64,000 nucleotides of DNA from Bryobacterales bacterium (GTDB lineage Bacteria > Acidobacteriota > Terriglobia > Bryobacterales > Bryobacteraceae), in NCBI GenBank assembly GCA_003170295.1, contig PNAJ01000077.1, positions 82,819-146,818 of the forward strand. Direction: 5' to 3'. Under the pieces are notes generated by a model. The model was not told where the DNA came from. It searched no databases and saw nothing but the letters and a program-made list of their open reading frames with translations. Shown one piece after another: positions 16,357 to 25,455 of the stretch; within the stretch, counting starts at the first letter, position 1, and every line of letters begins with the position of its first letter. Both the position numbers and the translations under genes were made by a program.

Positions 16357-18249
16357 ATGACATTACCGATCCGCTGGTGGCTTCCGGCAATCGCTACTGC
16401 AATGATCTGCGCCGGCCAGACCGCCGTTACCGTGACCGCCGTCCAAAACGGTGCGAGCTTCACCGGCAGGATCACCCCCGGCGCATACGCCACCATCAAA
16501 GGGACCAACTTCACCACCGCGCCCTTGTCGGCGAACATCGTCCCCGTGCCCATTTTGCTGGGAGGCGTCACTGTAACCGTGGCCGGAATGCCTTGCCCGA
16601 TTTACTACGTCAATCCAACGCAAATTAACTTTCTGCTGCCGTGGAATACGCCCATTGGACCGTATCCCTTGATCGTCACCGCCAATGGGCAGACGGTGGG
16701 ACCGACCCTCATCACCATTGCCGCGGAGGCTCCGGGAATCTTTCAGTACGGAGCGAATCGCGCCGTCGCCCAGAATTTTAACGACAATTACAGTCTGAAT
16801 AGCCCGACCGCTCCCGCCGCGGTGGGCTCGACACTTATCGTGTATGTCAATGGTATTGGAATGGTCACGAATACTCCCCCGGATGGCGTGAACACACCGT
16901 CCGCGCCGTTGCCGCAGGCGGTTTACATCAACTCCGCCACCATCGGCGGCGTCAACGCTCCGGTGACGTTTCTCGGTTTCACGCCCGGGTTCGTGAGCCT
17001 GGGGCAGGCGAACGTCACGATCCCTCCTCTCCCCACGGGAGACTATCCGCTGATCCTGACCGTGGCCGGCCTCCAAAGCACGTCGGCGCTTGTTTCCGTG
17101 AAAGGAAGCGCTTCCACGCTGCCCCTGTTCCTCAGTCCCCTCGGAACCTTAGCCGCGGCCACGTCGCCTGTCGTAGCGCCTTTGCAGGGCGCAATTCACC
17201 CGACCGCGAACGTCGTCGTCTCCGGCAACAACGCCTATCTGTGCGACGCCAATGGGATCGCAATCATCGACGTATCCACCCCGGCATCGCCCAAGTATCT
17301 TTCGAACTTCGGACAGTTTGACGTGATTGGAGCGGGCCAGGGATGCGCACTCTATCAAGGGGACTTGCTGGCGTCTACCACTGCTCTGCTGAATGTTTAC
17401 AGCCTCGCGACGCCCACTCTGCCGCAGCGCATTGCGCAGAATCAGTTCTATTTCGGCAACACCTTTTTCTCGGGCACCACCGCCTATGTATCGACGCAAA
17501 GTTACACAAGCGACCCGAAATCCTTCCAAATCACCGCTCAAACGGGCGATTTTTATACCTACGACATGACCAACCCGGCCCTGCCGAAACTGGACGCGCA
17601 ACTGGTGCAAAACTTCTTTCAGCAAGGCAGCGCCAATACCTCGCCTCGGGGCGGCTTGACGGTGTTCAATAATCAAACCGCTATCGTTCTCGGGACCTCA
17701 GCCACCAACGCGAACACCAATGGACAAGCGCTCTGGACCACGATCGACGTGACCAATCCGTCGAAGCCTGCGGTCCTCGGGCAAACGGTGATTCCCAGTG
17801 CCAGCATCGCCCAGAACCTCGCGATGCAGGGCACGCAGGCGTTAGTCGCGGGGAATACCGCGGGAGTCCAAAATCCTCTCCCAGTCGATCCCGCCACCGG
17901 CACCCCGGTGAATGCGTTCGCAGGGAAGTTCACGCTGCACCTGGTGGATTTCTCCAACCCATTCAGCCCAGCGATCCTGAGCACTCTCGTGACTCCTTAT
18001 CAGGCATCGAGCGGCTATGCGATGGTCTCGCTTGGCAGTGGATTTTTCGCCATCACCATCGGACCTCCTTTGGCGGACCTGGATGCACCAACCACGCTGG
18101 CCATCGTAGACGCGCGGAATCCAGCGGGCCTCGTAGTTTATCCGGAATACGCAATCGACGGCCTGCAAGGGATGTCGCTATCGAACGGCAAGCTATACAC
18201 GGTATCGAACGCGGGCTTGACAATTTACTCAGTGACGCTGCCGCAGTAA
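16357..18249 (+). CDS. Secreted TIGR03437-domain protein with LVIVD-type repeats
   Basis: 630 aa. Residues 1-22 (TLPIRWWLPAIATAMICAGQ) form a signal peptide. Residues about 25-255 match the TIGR03437 Ig-like domain: GAYATIKGTNFTT, PILLGGVTVTVAG, CPIYYVNPTQINFLLPWNTP and the closing YPLILTVAGLQST. This domain is strongly expanded in Solibacter-like Acidobacteria and supports the taxonomic call. Residues about 285-625 contain repeats with D(V/M)(S/T)NP(S/A)xP patterns (IIDVSTPASPKYL, TYDMTNPALPKL, TIDVTNPSKPAVL, LVDFSNPFSPAIL), typical of LVIVD beta-propellers. I choose the ATG at 16357, after GAGAGG, rather than the upstream GTG. It is probably a cell-surface or secreted binding protein. Confidence 0.88.
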   Translation: MTLPIRWWLPAIATAMICAGQTAVTVTAVQNGASFTGRITPGAYATIKGTNFTTAPLSANIVPVPILLGGVTVTVAGMPCPIYYVNPTQINFLLPWNTPIGPYPLIVTANGQTVGPTLITIAAEAPGIFQYGANRAVAQNFNDNYSLNSPTAPAAVGSTLIVYVNGIGMVTNTPPDGVNTPSAPLPQAVYINSATIGGVNAPVTFLGFTPGFVSLGQANVTIPPLPTGDYPLILTVAGLQSTSALVSVKGSASTLPLFLSPLGTLAAATSPVVAPLQGAIHPTANVVVSGNNAYLCDANGIAIIDVSTPASPKYLSNFGQFDVIGAGQGCALYQGDLLASTTALLNVYSLATPTLPQRIAQNQFYFGNTFFSGTTAYVSTQSYTSDPKSFQITAQTGDFYTYDMTNPALPKLDAQLVQNFFQQGSANTSPRGGLTVFNNQTAIVLGTSATNANTNGQALWTTIDVTNPSKPAVLGQTVIPSASIAQNLAMQGTQALVAGNTAGVQNPLPVDPATGTPVNAFAGKFTLHLVDFSNPFSPAILSTLVTPYQASSGYAMVSLGSGFFAITIGPPLADLDAPTTLAIVDARNPAGLVVYPEYAIDGLQGMSLSNGKLYTVSNAGLTIYSVTLPQ

Positions 18250-18290
18250 AGAGACGCGTCGCAGCTGTGGTGCAGGTTGGCAGCCCGCGG

Positions 18291-18303
18291 CGGATTGGCA
18301 ATC
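18291..18303. terminator. Short hairpin between convergent genes
   Basis: GGATTG-G-CAATCC is a perfect 6-bp stem located between the stop of the TIGR03437 protein (18249) and the stop of the convergent aldo/keto reductase (18314). It could serve either strand. No T-tract follows. Confidence 0.35.
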
Positions 18304-18313
18304 CTCCTGCCCC

Positions 18314-19366
18314 TTACTTCGCCGCCGTGAACCGCGACCAATCCCGAACCTGCCCCGGCCTCCTGTCCGACCCCTGCACCGTGAACATCCACCCCGGATA
18401 CTCCGGCGCAAGCTCGCTCACCTTATCGAGCTTCTCCAAATCAGAAGCCTCCAGCTTCACGTCGACCGCCGCCAGATTGTCCTTCAGTTGACCAGCCTTC
18501 TTCGCGCCGATGATCACGCTCGTAACGCTCGGCTGATGGAGCAGCCACGCCAGAGCGATCTGCGCCACGGTCGCCTGCGTCCTCGCCGCGATCTCCTGCA
18601 TCGCCTCGATAATGTCGTACGTTTTCTCCAGATTCACCGGCGGGAATCCGAACTTGCTGCGCCGCGAATCTTCGTCCGACACTCCTCCCCGCGTAAACTT
18701 GCCCGACAAAAATCCCCCCGCGAGCGGACTCCAGACCAATAACCCGACCTTCTGATCTATCAGCATGGGCACGATTTCGCGCTCCAGCTCCCGACCCGCC
18801 AGCGAATAATACGCTTGCAGCGTGACGAATTTTTCCAGATGCTCGCGCGCCGAAATCCCCAGCGACTTCACGATCTGCCACGCGGCAAGATTGGAACAGC
18901 CAATATAACGGACTTTTCCCTGTCTAACCAGGTCCGTCAACGCGCTCAGCGTCTCTTCCATCGGCGTCAGTGGATCGAACCCGTGGATTTGATGCAGATC
19001 GATATAATCGGTGCCCAGACGCACCAAGCTCTCTTCGGTTCCGCGCAAAATATTCACGCGCGATAATCCTACATCGTTCGCGCCCTGCCCCATACGTCCG
19101 AAGACCTTCGACGCCACTACGACGTCTTTCCGCTTCGCGCCCAGCGCCTTCCCGAGCATAATCTCCGACTCGCCGTTCGAATACACATTCGCGGTATCGA
19201 AAAAATTGACGCCCGCGTCTAATGTTTGTCCGACCAATGCGTCCGCGCTCTCTTGCGTCAGTCCGCCGATCGCCGAATAAATGGTTCCGGCTCCGCCAAA
19301 TGTCATCGTGCCGAAGCACAGCCGCGAAACAAAGGTTCCCGTATTGCCAAGCTGACTATAAAGCAT
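18314..19366 (-). CDS. Aldo/keto reductase
   Basis: 350 aa, a TIM-barrel NADPH-dependent oxidoreductase of the AKR superfamily. The catalytic tetrad is visible: Asp and Tyr in NFFDTANVYSNGESE (about 54-68), Lys in VASKVFGRM (about 84) and His in DLHQIHGFDPLTPMEE (about 125). The cofactor-binding C-terminal region includes TSVIIGAKKAGQL. It resembles the YajO/Tas-like group acting on sugar or aldehyde substrates. The start ATG at 19366 is followed by LYSQLGNTGTFVSRLCFGTM, the standard family opening. It is monocistronic and divergent from the ABC exporter operon. Confidence 0.93.
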   Translation of the reverse strand: MLYSQLGNTGTFVSRLCFGTMTFGGAGTIYSAIGGLTQESADALVGQTLDAGVNFFDTANVYSNGESEIMLGKALGAKRKDVVVASKVFGRMGQGANDVGLSRVNILRGTEESLVRLGTDYIDLHQIHGFDPLTPMEETLSALTDLVRQGKVRYIGCSNLAAWQIVKSLGISAREHLEKFVTLQAYYSLAGRELEREIVPMLIDQKVGLLVWSPLAGGFLSGKFTRGGVSDEDSRRSKFGFPPVNLEKTYDIIEAMQEIAARTQATVAQIALAWLLHQPSVTSVIIGAKKAGQLKDNLAAVDVKLEASDLEKLDKVSELAPEYPGWMFTVQGSDRRPGQVRDWSRFTAAK

Positions 19367-19473
19367 ATCCCCCTAGTTTACCGTCCAGACGCGATTGACA
19401 CTTCGCTTCCAAGCCCTCTATCATGATGGTCTACGCTCACAAAGAGCTTTCTTGCTCGTCCTGAGTTATATAT

Positions 19474-20499
19474 ATGATCAAAGTCGAAGGGCTTACCAAG
19501 CGATACGCTCGCAATATCGCGGTCGACAACATTTCGTTTGAAGTGGAGAAGGGACAGATCGTCGGTTTTCTGGGACCCAATGGCGCCGGAAAAACCACGA
19601 CCATGCGCGTGCTCACCTGCTTCATGCCGCCCACCTCCGGGTCGGCCAGTGTCGCCGGTTTTGACGTGCAGCAGAGTCCCATGGAGGTGAAACGGCGCAT
19701 CGGCTATCTGCCGGAAACGCCACCTCTCTACCCGGACATGGAGGTCGCCGAGTATCTCGATTTCGTCGGCCGCATCAAAGGCATCCCCACCGCGGACCTG
19801 CCGAAGCGCATCAACGACGTGGCCGAGAAATGCGCCATCGGCGACGTCAAGAAGAAGCTGCTCGGCAAGTTATCGAAAGGCTACCGGCAGCGCGTCGGAC
19901 TCGCGCAGGCGATTCTTCACAATCCCGACGTGCTCATCCTCGACGAACCCACTTCGGGCCTCGATCCTCACCAGATTATCGAAACGCGCGACCTGATTAA
20001 AGGCCTCGCCGGCGACCACACGATTATTCTTTCGACGCACATCCTGCCGGAGGTCGAGCAGATCTGCGGAAAAGTTATCATCATCGCGAAGGGCAAGTTG
20101 GTCGCGACGGATTCCGTCGAAAACCTCACCAGCCGCCTCCGCGGATCGGAAACCGTCGCCATCGAAGTGATCCCTCAGGACGGTTCCGCACCACCCGCCA
20201 ACGTGCAATCGCGCCTCGAACAAGTCGCCGGCGTCAGCCGCGTGATTCACAAGGAATCGAAAGACGGCCGCCTGCACTTCACAGTCGAGAGCCTGGAAGG
20301 CCGTCACATCCGCCCCGGCCTGGCCCGCGCCGTCATCGAATCCGGCTGGAATCTGAATGAGCTGCACGGCATGGCGCTCAGCCTCGAAGAAATCTTCCTG
20401 GAGCTGACAGCATCCCATAAACCGGAGGCTGCGGAAGCTCTCAAGGAAGCAGCCGCAGAAGCCCCAGCCGAGCCCTCTGCCGAGGAAGAATCCAAATGA
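19474..20499 (+). CDS. ABC transporter ATP-binding protein, GldA-like
   Basis: 341 aa. The nucleotide-binding domain (1-235) has Walker A GPNGAGKTT (about 37-45), ABC signature LSKGYRQRVGLAQ, Walker B VLILDEPTSGLD and a His switch in STHILPEV. A C-terminal extension ends in an Ala/Glu-rich tail. The motif order and the downstream permease/GldG pair match GldA-type exporters. The stop overlaps the permease ATG (ATGA). The short upstream TATATATA-rich sequence between 19460 and 19473 lacks a strong Shine-Dalgarno. In Bacteroidota the Gld ABC complex supports gliding, but in Acidobacteriota the cargo is unknown. Confidence 0.93.
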   Translation: MIKVEGLTKRYARNIAVDNISFEVEKGQIVGFLGPNGAGKTTTMRVLTCFMPPTSGSASVAGFDVQQSPMEVKRRIGYLPETPPLYPDMEVAEYLDFVGRIKGIPTADLPKRINDVAEKCAIGDVKKKLLGKLSKGYRQRVGLAQAILHNPDVLILDEPTSGLDPHQIIETRDLIKGLAGDHTIILSTHILPEVEQICGKVIIIAKGKLVATDSVENLTSRLRGSETVAIEVIPQDGSAPPANVQSRLEQVAGVSRVIHKESKDGRLHFTVESLEGRHIRPGLARAVIESGWNLNELHGMALSLEEIFLELTASHKPEAAEALKEAAAEAPAEPSAEEESK

Positions 20500-21260
20500 A
20501 CACCTTCACCATCTGCAACAAAGAGATGCAAAGTTATTTCCGCTCCCCGATCGCCTACACCGTCATCGCACTGTGGGCTCTGGTCGGAGGCTTCTTCTTT
20601 TATTTCGGCCTGTCCTTCTTCGTCCAGCGCAGCATGGAAAGCGCCATGCAGGGACAAGCCTTCCCCATGGACATCAATGAGTGGATCGTCCGTCCTCTGC
20701 TCTCGAACGTCAACGTGGTGGCGCTCTTCCTGATCCCCATGATCACCATGCGCCTCTTCGCGGAGGAAAAGCGCAGCGGCACCATCGAACTGCTGATGAC
20801 TTCGCCCATTAACGACATCGAAATCGTGCTCGGAAAATGGCTGGCCGCGGTCGGTCTTTACTCCATCATGCTGGGCGTTTCCGTACTGCACATGGCCATC
20901 CTGTTCCGCTACGGGCAGCCCGATTGGAGGCCTCTCGCAGTCGGATATCTTGGACTGCTGCTGCAAGGCGCATGCCTGCTTTCGATCGGCACTTTCATTT
21001 CGACGTGCACCAGTAACCAGATTGTCGCCGGCGCCATCGGCTTCGCGGTTTCACTGCTTCTCTTCGTGTTGAACTGGGTTTCCGAGTTCGGCAGCTCCGT
21101 CACCGATCGCGTCATCGGATATCTTTCCGTGCAGGCGCACTTCGAATCCTTCTCGAAGGGCGTCCTTGATTCCAAGGACATCGTCTTTTACGTCACCATG
21201 ATCATTTTGGGCTTGTTCCTAACCTCACGTTCGCTCGAATCCGTCCGGTGGAGGGCATAA
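20496..21260 (+). CDS. ABC transporter permease, GldF/ABC-2 type
   Basis: 254 aa with six predicted membrane helices. The region LRLFAEEKRSGTIELLMTSP, then EIVLGKWLAA, is the hallmark of the ABC-2/GldF permease group, where the cytoplasmic loop contacts the ATPase. It overlaps the upstream ATPase by 4 bp and its TAA shares its last A with the ATG of the GldG-like gene (TAATG), so all three are translationally coupled. It presumably forms the membrane channel of the exporter. Confidence 0.9.
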   Translation: MNTFTICNKEMQSYFRSPIAYTVIALWALVGGFFFYFGLSFFVQRSMESAMQGQAFPMDINEWIVRPLLSNVNVVALFLIPMITMRLFAEEKRSGTIELLMTSPINDIEIVLGKWLAAVGLYSIMLGVSVLHMAILFRYGQPDWRPLAVGYLGLLLQGACLLSIGTFISTCTSNQIVAGAIGFAVSLLLFVLNWVSEFGSSVTDRVIGYLSVQAHFESFSKGVLDSKDIVFYVTMIILGLFLTSRSLESVRWRA

Positions 21261-22630
21261 TGGCGGCCAATAGCAATCGCCGAACCTCCGCCCTCACGCA
21301 GGGCTTGCTGTACACCATCATCGTCATTGCGATCCTGGCGATGATCAATTTCTTCGCCAACCGCTACAACAAGAGTTACGATTCCACATCGGCGAAGAAG
21401 TTCACGCTCTCGGACCAGACCATCAAGATCGCGAAAAATCTCCAGCAGCCGTTGACCATCACCTACTGGGATCAGCCCACCAAGTTCAAGGCCGCGGGAG
21501 ATCTGCTCGACCGCTACAAAAATCTCTCCCCGAAAATCGACGTGCAGTTTATGGATGCCGATAAGAAGCGCACCATGGCCATCGCCGCCGGCGTGAAGAA
21601 CCTCGGCACCATCTTCGTCGATTACGGCGGCAAACATCAGGAAGCGAAAAGCGTCACCGAAGAGGAAGTTACCGGAGCCATCGTGCGCGCCATGAAGGGC
21701 GGCGAACGCCTCGCCTGCTTCGTTTTGGGCTCGGGCGAGCATTCCATCGACGACACCGGCCGGAGCGGCTATTCGAACGCGAAGGACCTGCTCGAAAAGA
21801 ACAACTATAAGACGCGGACCCTCAAGATGCTCGAAAAAACCGAGATCCCGAAGGACTGCACCATCGTCACCGTCGCCGGTCCCAAGCGCGACTACATTCA
21901 GCCCGAGGTCGATGCGCTCAAGGCTTACGTCGAAGGCGGCGGACACGCCGTGTTCATGCTCGATCCTCCTCTGAAGTTCGCTAAGGATGAGACCGACGAA
22001 AATGCCGCGCTGATTGCGGTGCTCGCAAGTTGGGGCGTCACCGTCGAAAAGGATCTGGTGCTCGATACCAGCGGCGTCGGGCAGATCTTCGGACTCGGTC
22101 CCGAATTCCCTCTAGTGACGTCCTATGAGTCGCACGCCATCGTGAGCACCATGAAGGAAACGCCTACAGGGTTTCCGATTGCACGCTCGCTCGATGTGAA
22201 GAATGGCGATCATACAACGGTCGAAAAGCTCTTCTCGACCACGGATAACAGCTTCGCGACGATGAATCTCGCATCGCCGGAGATCAAGCAGTCCCCGACC
22301 GATAAGAAAGGTCCGCTAGTGTTGGGCGCGGCCGGTACTTACAACTCGAGCGGTGACGCCAAAGGCCGTTTCGTCGTCATCGGATCCTCAGGCTGGTGCA
22401 TGAACGGGTTCCTGCGCTTCAACGGCAACCGCGACCTGTTTCTGAACATCTACAACTGGGAGAGTTCGGATGAAGACCTCATCTCGATTCGCCCCAAAGA
22501 ACCGGAAGACCGCCGCCTGAACATGAATGCACGCCAGGTATCGATGGTGTTCTACGCCACCGTGATCCTGATCCCAATGTTCATCATTCTGGCCGGAGTC
22601 AGCGTATGGTGGAAGCGCCGCGCATCGTGA
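21260..22630 (+). CDS. GldG-like ABC auxiliary protein
   Basis: 456 aa. A membrane helix near the N-terminus (about 15-38, LLYTIIVIAILAMINFFANR) is followed by a large extracytoplasmic domain of the ABC_transp_aux type (KFTLSDQTIKIAKNLQQPLT, then DADKKRTMAIAAGVKNLGTI). A second helix near the C-terminus (VSMVFYATVILIPMFIILAG) precedes the basic tail VWWKRRAS. This is the normal GldG build of two anchors around a periplasmic domain. I choose the ATG at 21260, which overlaps the permease TAA, over the GTG 12 bp upstream. It is the third member of the export complex. Confidence 0.88.
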   Translation: MAANSNRRTSALTQGLLYTIIVIAILAMINFFANRYNKSYDSTSAKKFTLSDQTIKIAKNLQQPLTITYWDQPTKFKAAGDLLDRYKNLSPKIDVQFMDADKKRTMAIAAGVKNLGTIFVDYGGKHQEAKSVTEEEVTGAIVRAMKGGERLACFVLGSGEHSIDDTGRSGYSNAKDLLEKNNYKTRTLKMLEKTEIPKDCTIVTVAGPKRDYIQPEVDALKAYVEGGGHAVFMLDPPLKFAKDETDENAALIAVLASWGVTVEKDLVLDTSGVGQIFGLGPEFPLVTSYESHAIVSTMKETPTGFPIARSLDVKNGDHTTVEKLFSTTDNSFATMNLASPEIKQSPTDKKGPLVLGAAGTYNSSGDAKGRFVVIGSSGWCMNGFLRFNGNRDLFLNIYNWESSDEDLISIRPKEPEDRRLNMNARQVSMVFYATVILIPMFIILAGVSVWWKRRAS

Positions 22631-22681
22631 TTACCGCCGGAGGTGCTTCGCCGGTAACGATCCAAACCGGGGGACTGACCA

Positions 22682-22734
22682 CCTTTTTCGCCCCGCACTC
22701 TGCGGATAATAGAAGACCTTCGTGGCGAAAAAGG
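22682..22734. repeat. 11-bp inverted repeat between gldG-like and DUF4340 genes
   Basis: CCTTTTTCGCC (22682-22692) and GGCGAAAAAGG (22724-22734) are perfect inverted copies about 31 bp apart. The right arm is followed by CTGTCTGTCCCC, a sequence style seen in REP elements of RAYT type. It lies in the 163-bp gap of an otherwise tightly packed operon and could act as an attenuating hairpin or be an inserted REP. Confidence 0.55.
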
Positions 22735-22793
22735 CTGTCTGTCCCCGGCCCTGCCACAGATTGGTGTCGCAGATCTCTTTTAGGACATCCCCA

Positions 22794-24131
22794 ATGAAGC
22801 CCAGCCGTCTCATCATCGCCGCCGTCCTACTAGCGGGACTCGCAGGCGCCCTCTACTGGTCCAACAAAAACGAAGAGGAAAAAGCGAAGAAGCCCCCCGA
22901 GGATAAAACTCCAAAAATCCTGGCGCTGAAGGAAGCTGACATCGTCGGTGTCGAAATCAAAAAACGCTCCGGCGCCGACACTGTTCTTTCGAAGAACGAT
23001 TCCAGCGTCTGGTCGATCGCCGCGCCCAAGCCTTTCGCCGCGGATCAGTCCGCCGTAGGGAGTATCGTCACCTCCACTGGAAACCTGTTAGCGGACCGCG
23101 TGATCGATGACAATGTCACGGATCTGGCTTCCTACGGCCTCGCCCCCGCCGCCCTGGAGGTCATCCTCAAGATGAAGGACGGCAAGACCAAGACTCTTCT
23201 CATTGGCGACTCGAATCCGGCGGGCAACGCCGTCTACGCCAAGGTCGGCGACGACCCGCATCTCTACACCATGGCGTCGTCTTCCAAAACCTCGTTCGAT
23301 AAGGAGTCGAAGGATCTGCGCGACAAACGCCTGCTCACTTTCGATCAAGACAAAACCACGCGCGTCGAGCTCAACGCCAAGAAGGAATCGATCGAGTTCG
23401 GCCGCATCAATCAAACCGATTGGCAGATTTTGAAGCCCAAGCCCCTGCGCGCCGACGGTTTCGCCGTGGAAGAACTGGTCCGCAAATTGAAAGAAGCGAA
23501 CATGGACCTGAGCGTCAGTGAAGAGGATGCCAAGAAAGCAGCAGCCTCCTTCGCGTCCGCGACGCCCGTAGCCACCGTGAAGGTAACCGACCCGGGCGGC
23601 ATGCAAACCCTCGAAGTTCGTAAAGTTAAGGACGATTATTACGCCAAGTCGAGCGTAGTCGAAGGCGTCCACAAAGTCGCGAAGGACCTGGGAACAGGCG
23701 TCGACAAAGGGCTCGACGACTTCCGCAATAAGAAGGTGTTCGACTTCGGCTTCAGCGATCCCACCAGAATCGATTTTAAGGACGGCCCCCGCAGCGCGTC
23801 CTATCAGAAGACCGGCGACAAGTGGACATCCAACAGCAAGACGATGGATTCCACCAGCATCCAGGCGCTAGTCGACAAGCTGCGCGAACTCGCCGCGGCG
23901 AAGTTCGTCGATACCGGCTTCGGCGTAGCGCAAGTCGAGATCGCCGTCATATCCAACGACGGCAAGCGCACCGAACGAGTCCTGATCGCACCCGGAACAG
24001 CCGGAAAATTCATCGCCAAGCGCGAAGGCGAAGCCGCCATGTACGAAATCGAAGGCAACACCATCGCCGAATTGCGCGGCGTAGCACTGGACGTGAAAGA
24101 AGATACGTCGAAGCCCGACAAGAAGAAGTAA
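22794..24131 (+). CDS. DUF4340-domain exported protein
   Basis: 445 aa. An N-terminal anchor (SRLIIAAVLLAGLAGALYW) is followed by a charged linker and a repeated alpha/beta periplasmic region typical of DUF4340 (ILALKEADIVGVEIKKRSGA, then SSVWSIAAPKPFAADQSAVG, LADRVIDD and LLIGDSNPAGNAVYAKV). DUF4340 genes regularly follow GldF/GldG-type ABC genes, and I recall this order from Acidobacteriota and Myxococcota. I choose the ATG at 22794 after AGGA rather than the longer open frame. It is probably a periplasmic partner of the export complex. The stop is followed after one base by the pncB TTG. Confidence 0.85.
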   Translation: MKPSRLIIAAVLLAGLAGALYWSNKNEEEKAKKPPEDKTPKILALKEADIVGVEIKKRSGADTVLSKNDSSVWSIAAPKPFAADQSAVGSIVTSTGNLLADRVIDDNVTDLASYGLAPAALEVILKMKDGKTKTLLIGDSNPAGNAVYAKVGDDPHLYTMASSSKTSFDKESKDLRDKRLLTFDQDKTTRVELNAKKESIEFGRINQTDWQILKPKPLRADGFAVEELVRKLKEANMDLSVSEEDAKKAAASFASATPVATVKVTDPGGMQTLEVRKVKDDYYAKSSVVEGVHKVAKDLGTGVDKGLDDFRNKKVFDFGFSDPTRIDFKDGPRSASYQKTGDKWTSNSKTMDSTSIQALVDKLRELAAAKFVDTGFGVAQVEIAVISNDGKRTERVLIAPGTAGKFIAKREGEAAMYEIEGNTIAELRGVALDVKEDTSKPDKKK

Positions 24132-24132
24132 C

Positions 24133-25455
24133 TTGCCCCTAGGCCTCTCCACCGACCTCTACCAGCTCACGATGGCAGCGGGCTATTTCGAGGCCGGCAA
24201 ACTCGAAGAGCGCGCGACCTTTGAGCTGTTCGTCCGCCGCCTGCCGCACAATCGAAATTTCGTGCTCGCCGCAGGACTAGCGCAAGCCGTCGAGTATCTC
24301 GAAAACCTCCGCTACACGAAAGAAGAGATCGACTACCTCCGCACCTTGCCTCAGTTCGCGCACACCAGCCCCGCCTTTTTCGACTACCTCGCAGAACTTC
24401 GCTTCACAGGCGACCTGTTCGCCGTCCCCGAAGGTACGCCTCTTTTCCCCAACGAACCGTTCCTGACCCTGCGCGCTCCGCTGGTCGAAGCGCAGATCCC
24501 GGAAACGTATCTTCTCGCCACCATCGGCTTTCAATCGATGATCGCGACCAAAGCCGCGCGCGTCGTCAAAGCCGCGCTGGGCCGCAGCGTGGTCGAATTC
24601 GGCACCCGCCGCGCCCATTCGCCCGAAGCCGGCGTCTACGCGGGCCGCGCATCCTATATCGGCGGCTGCGGAGGAACCAGCAACACCGAAGCCGGCATGC
24701 GCTTCGGCGTCCCCGTATTCGGAACCGCCGCGCATTCCTGGGTCATGTCGTTTTCAAGCGAGCGCCAAGCCTTCGAGCAACTGCAAAAACTCCTGGGCGA
24801 GAGCACCGTTTATCTGATCGATAGCTACGATACGCTGGAAGGCGCGCGCCGCGCCGCCGAGTTGGGCCGTCCTTTGTGGGGCGTCCGTCTCGATAGCGGC
24901 AATATGGTCACGTTAGCGCCCGCCGTACGAAAAATTCTTGACGATGCGGGTTTACGCGAAACGAAAATCATGGCCACCGGCGATCTGAACGAATATAAAA
25001 TTCACGAGCTAGTCGCCGCCCGCGCCCCCATCGACGTATTCGGCGTCGGCACGGAACTCTCGACATCTGCCGATGCGCCGACGCTCGGCGTCGTCTACAA
25101 AATGGTCGAGCTCGAAGATTCCGGCAACCGCCGCTATACCGCGAAACTCAGCGAAGACAAGCACACTCTGCCGGGCTCGAAACAAATCTTCCGGTATCGA
25201 ACCCACGACGTGCTGGCCCGTTCGAGCGAATGCCTTAATGCACCCGAAACGCTCCTCCGTCCCGTCATGCTAGGCGGGCAGTTAATCGAGCCTCTGCCCA
25301 CCGCCGATGAGGCGCGGAATCACGCCGCGGAATGCCTCTCGCGGCTCCCGGCTTCGTGCCAAAGTTTATTTGAGCGCCCCGAAGCATGGCGCGTCGATTT
25401 GAGCCCCGAGCTCGAAGCCCTGTACGAAAACGTGCGGAAAGGAATCGCGAAATGA
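24133..25455 (+). CDS. pncB: Nicotinate phosphoribosyltransferase
   Basis: 440 aa. It converts nicotinate and PRPP to nicotinate mononucleotide in NAD salvage. Family features include LSTDLYQLTMAAGYF at the N-terminus, EFGTRRAHSPEAGVYAGRAS with the PRPP/ligand site, IDSYDTLEGARRAAELG, WGVRLDSGNM and KIMATGDLNEYKI. The start is the TTG at 24133, one base after the DUF4340 stop. No ATG is near. The gene overlaps pncA by ATGA, so nicotinamidase and this enzyme are made together. The length is normal. Confidence 0.93.
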   Translation: MPLGLSTDLYQLTMAAGYFEAGKLEERATFELFVRRLPHNRNFVLAAGLAQAVEYLENLRYTKEEIDYLRTLPQFAHTSPAFFDYLAELRFTGDLFAVPEGTPLFPNEPFLTLRAPLVEAQIPETYLLATIGFQSMIATKAARVVKAALGRSVVEFGTRRAHSPEAGVYAGRASYIGGCGGTSNTEAGMRFGVPVFGTAAHSWVMSFSSERQAFEQLQKLLGESTVYLIDSYDTLEGARRAAELGRPLWGVRLDSGNMVTLAPAVRKILDDAGLRETKIMATGDLNEYKIHELVAARAPIDVFGVGTELSTSADAPTLGVVYKMVELEDSGNRRYTAKLSEDKHTLPGSKQIFRYRTHDVLARSSECLNAPETLLRPVMLGGQLIEPLPTADEARNHAAECLSRLPASCQSLFERPEAWRVDLSPELEALYENVRKGIAK

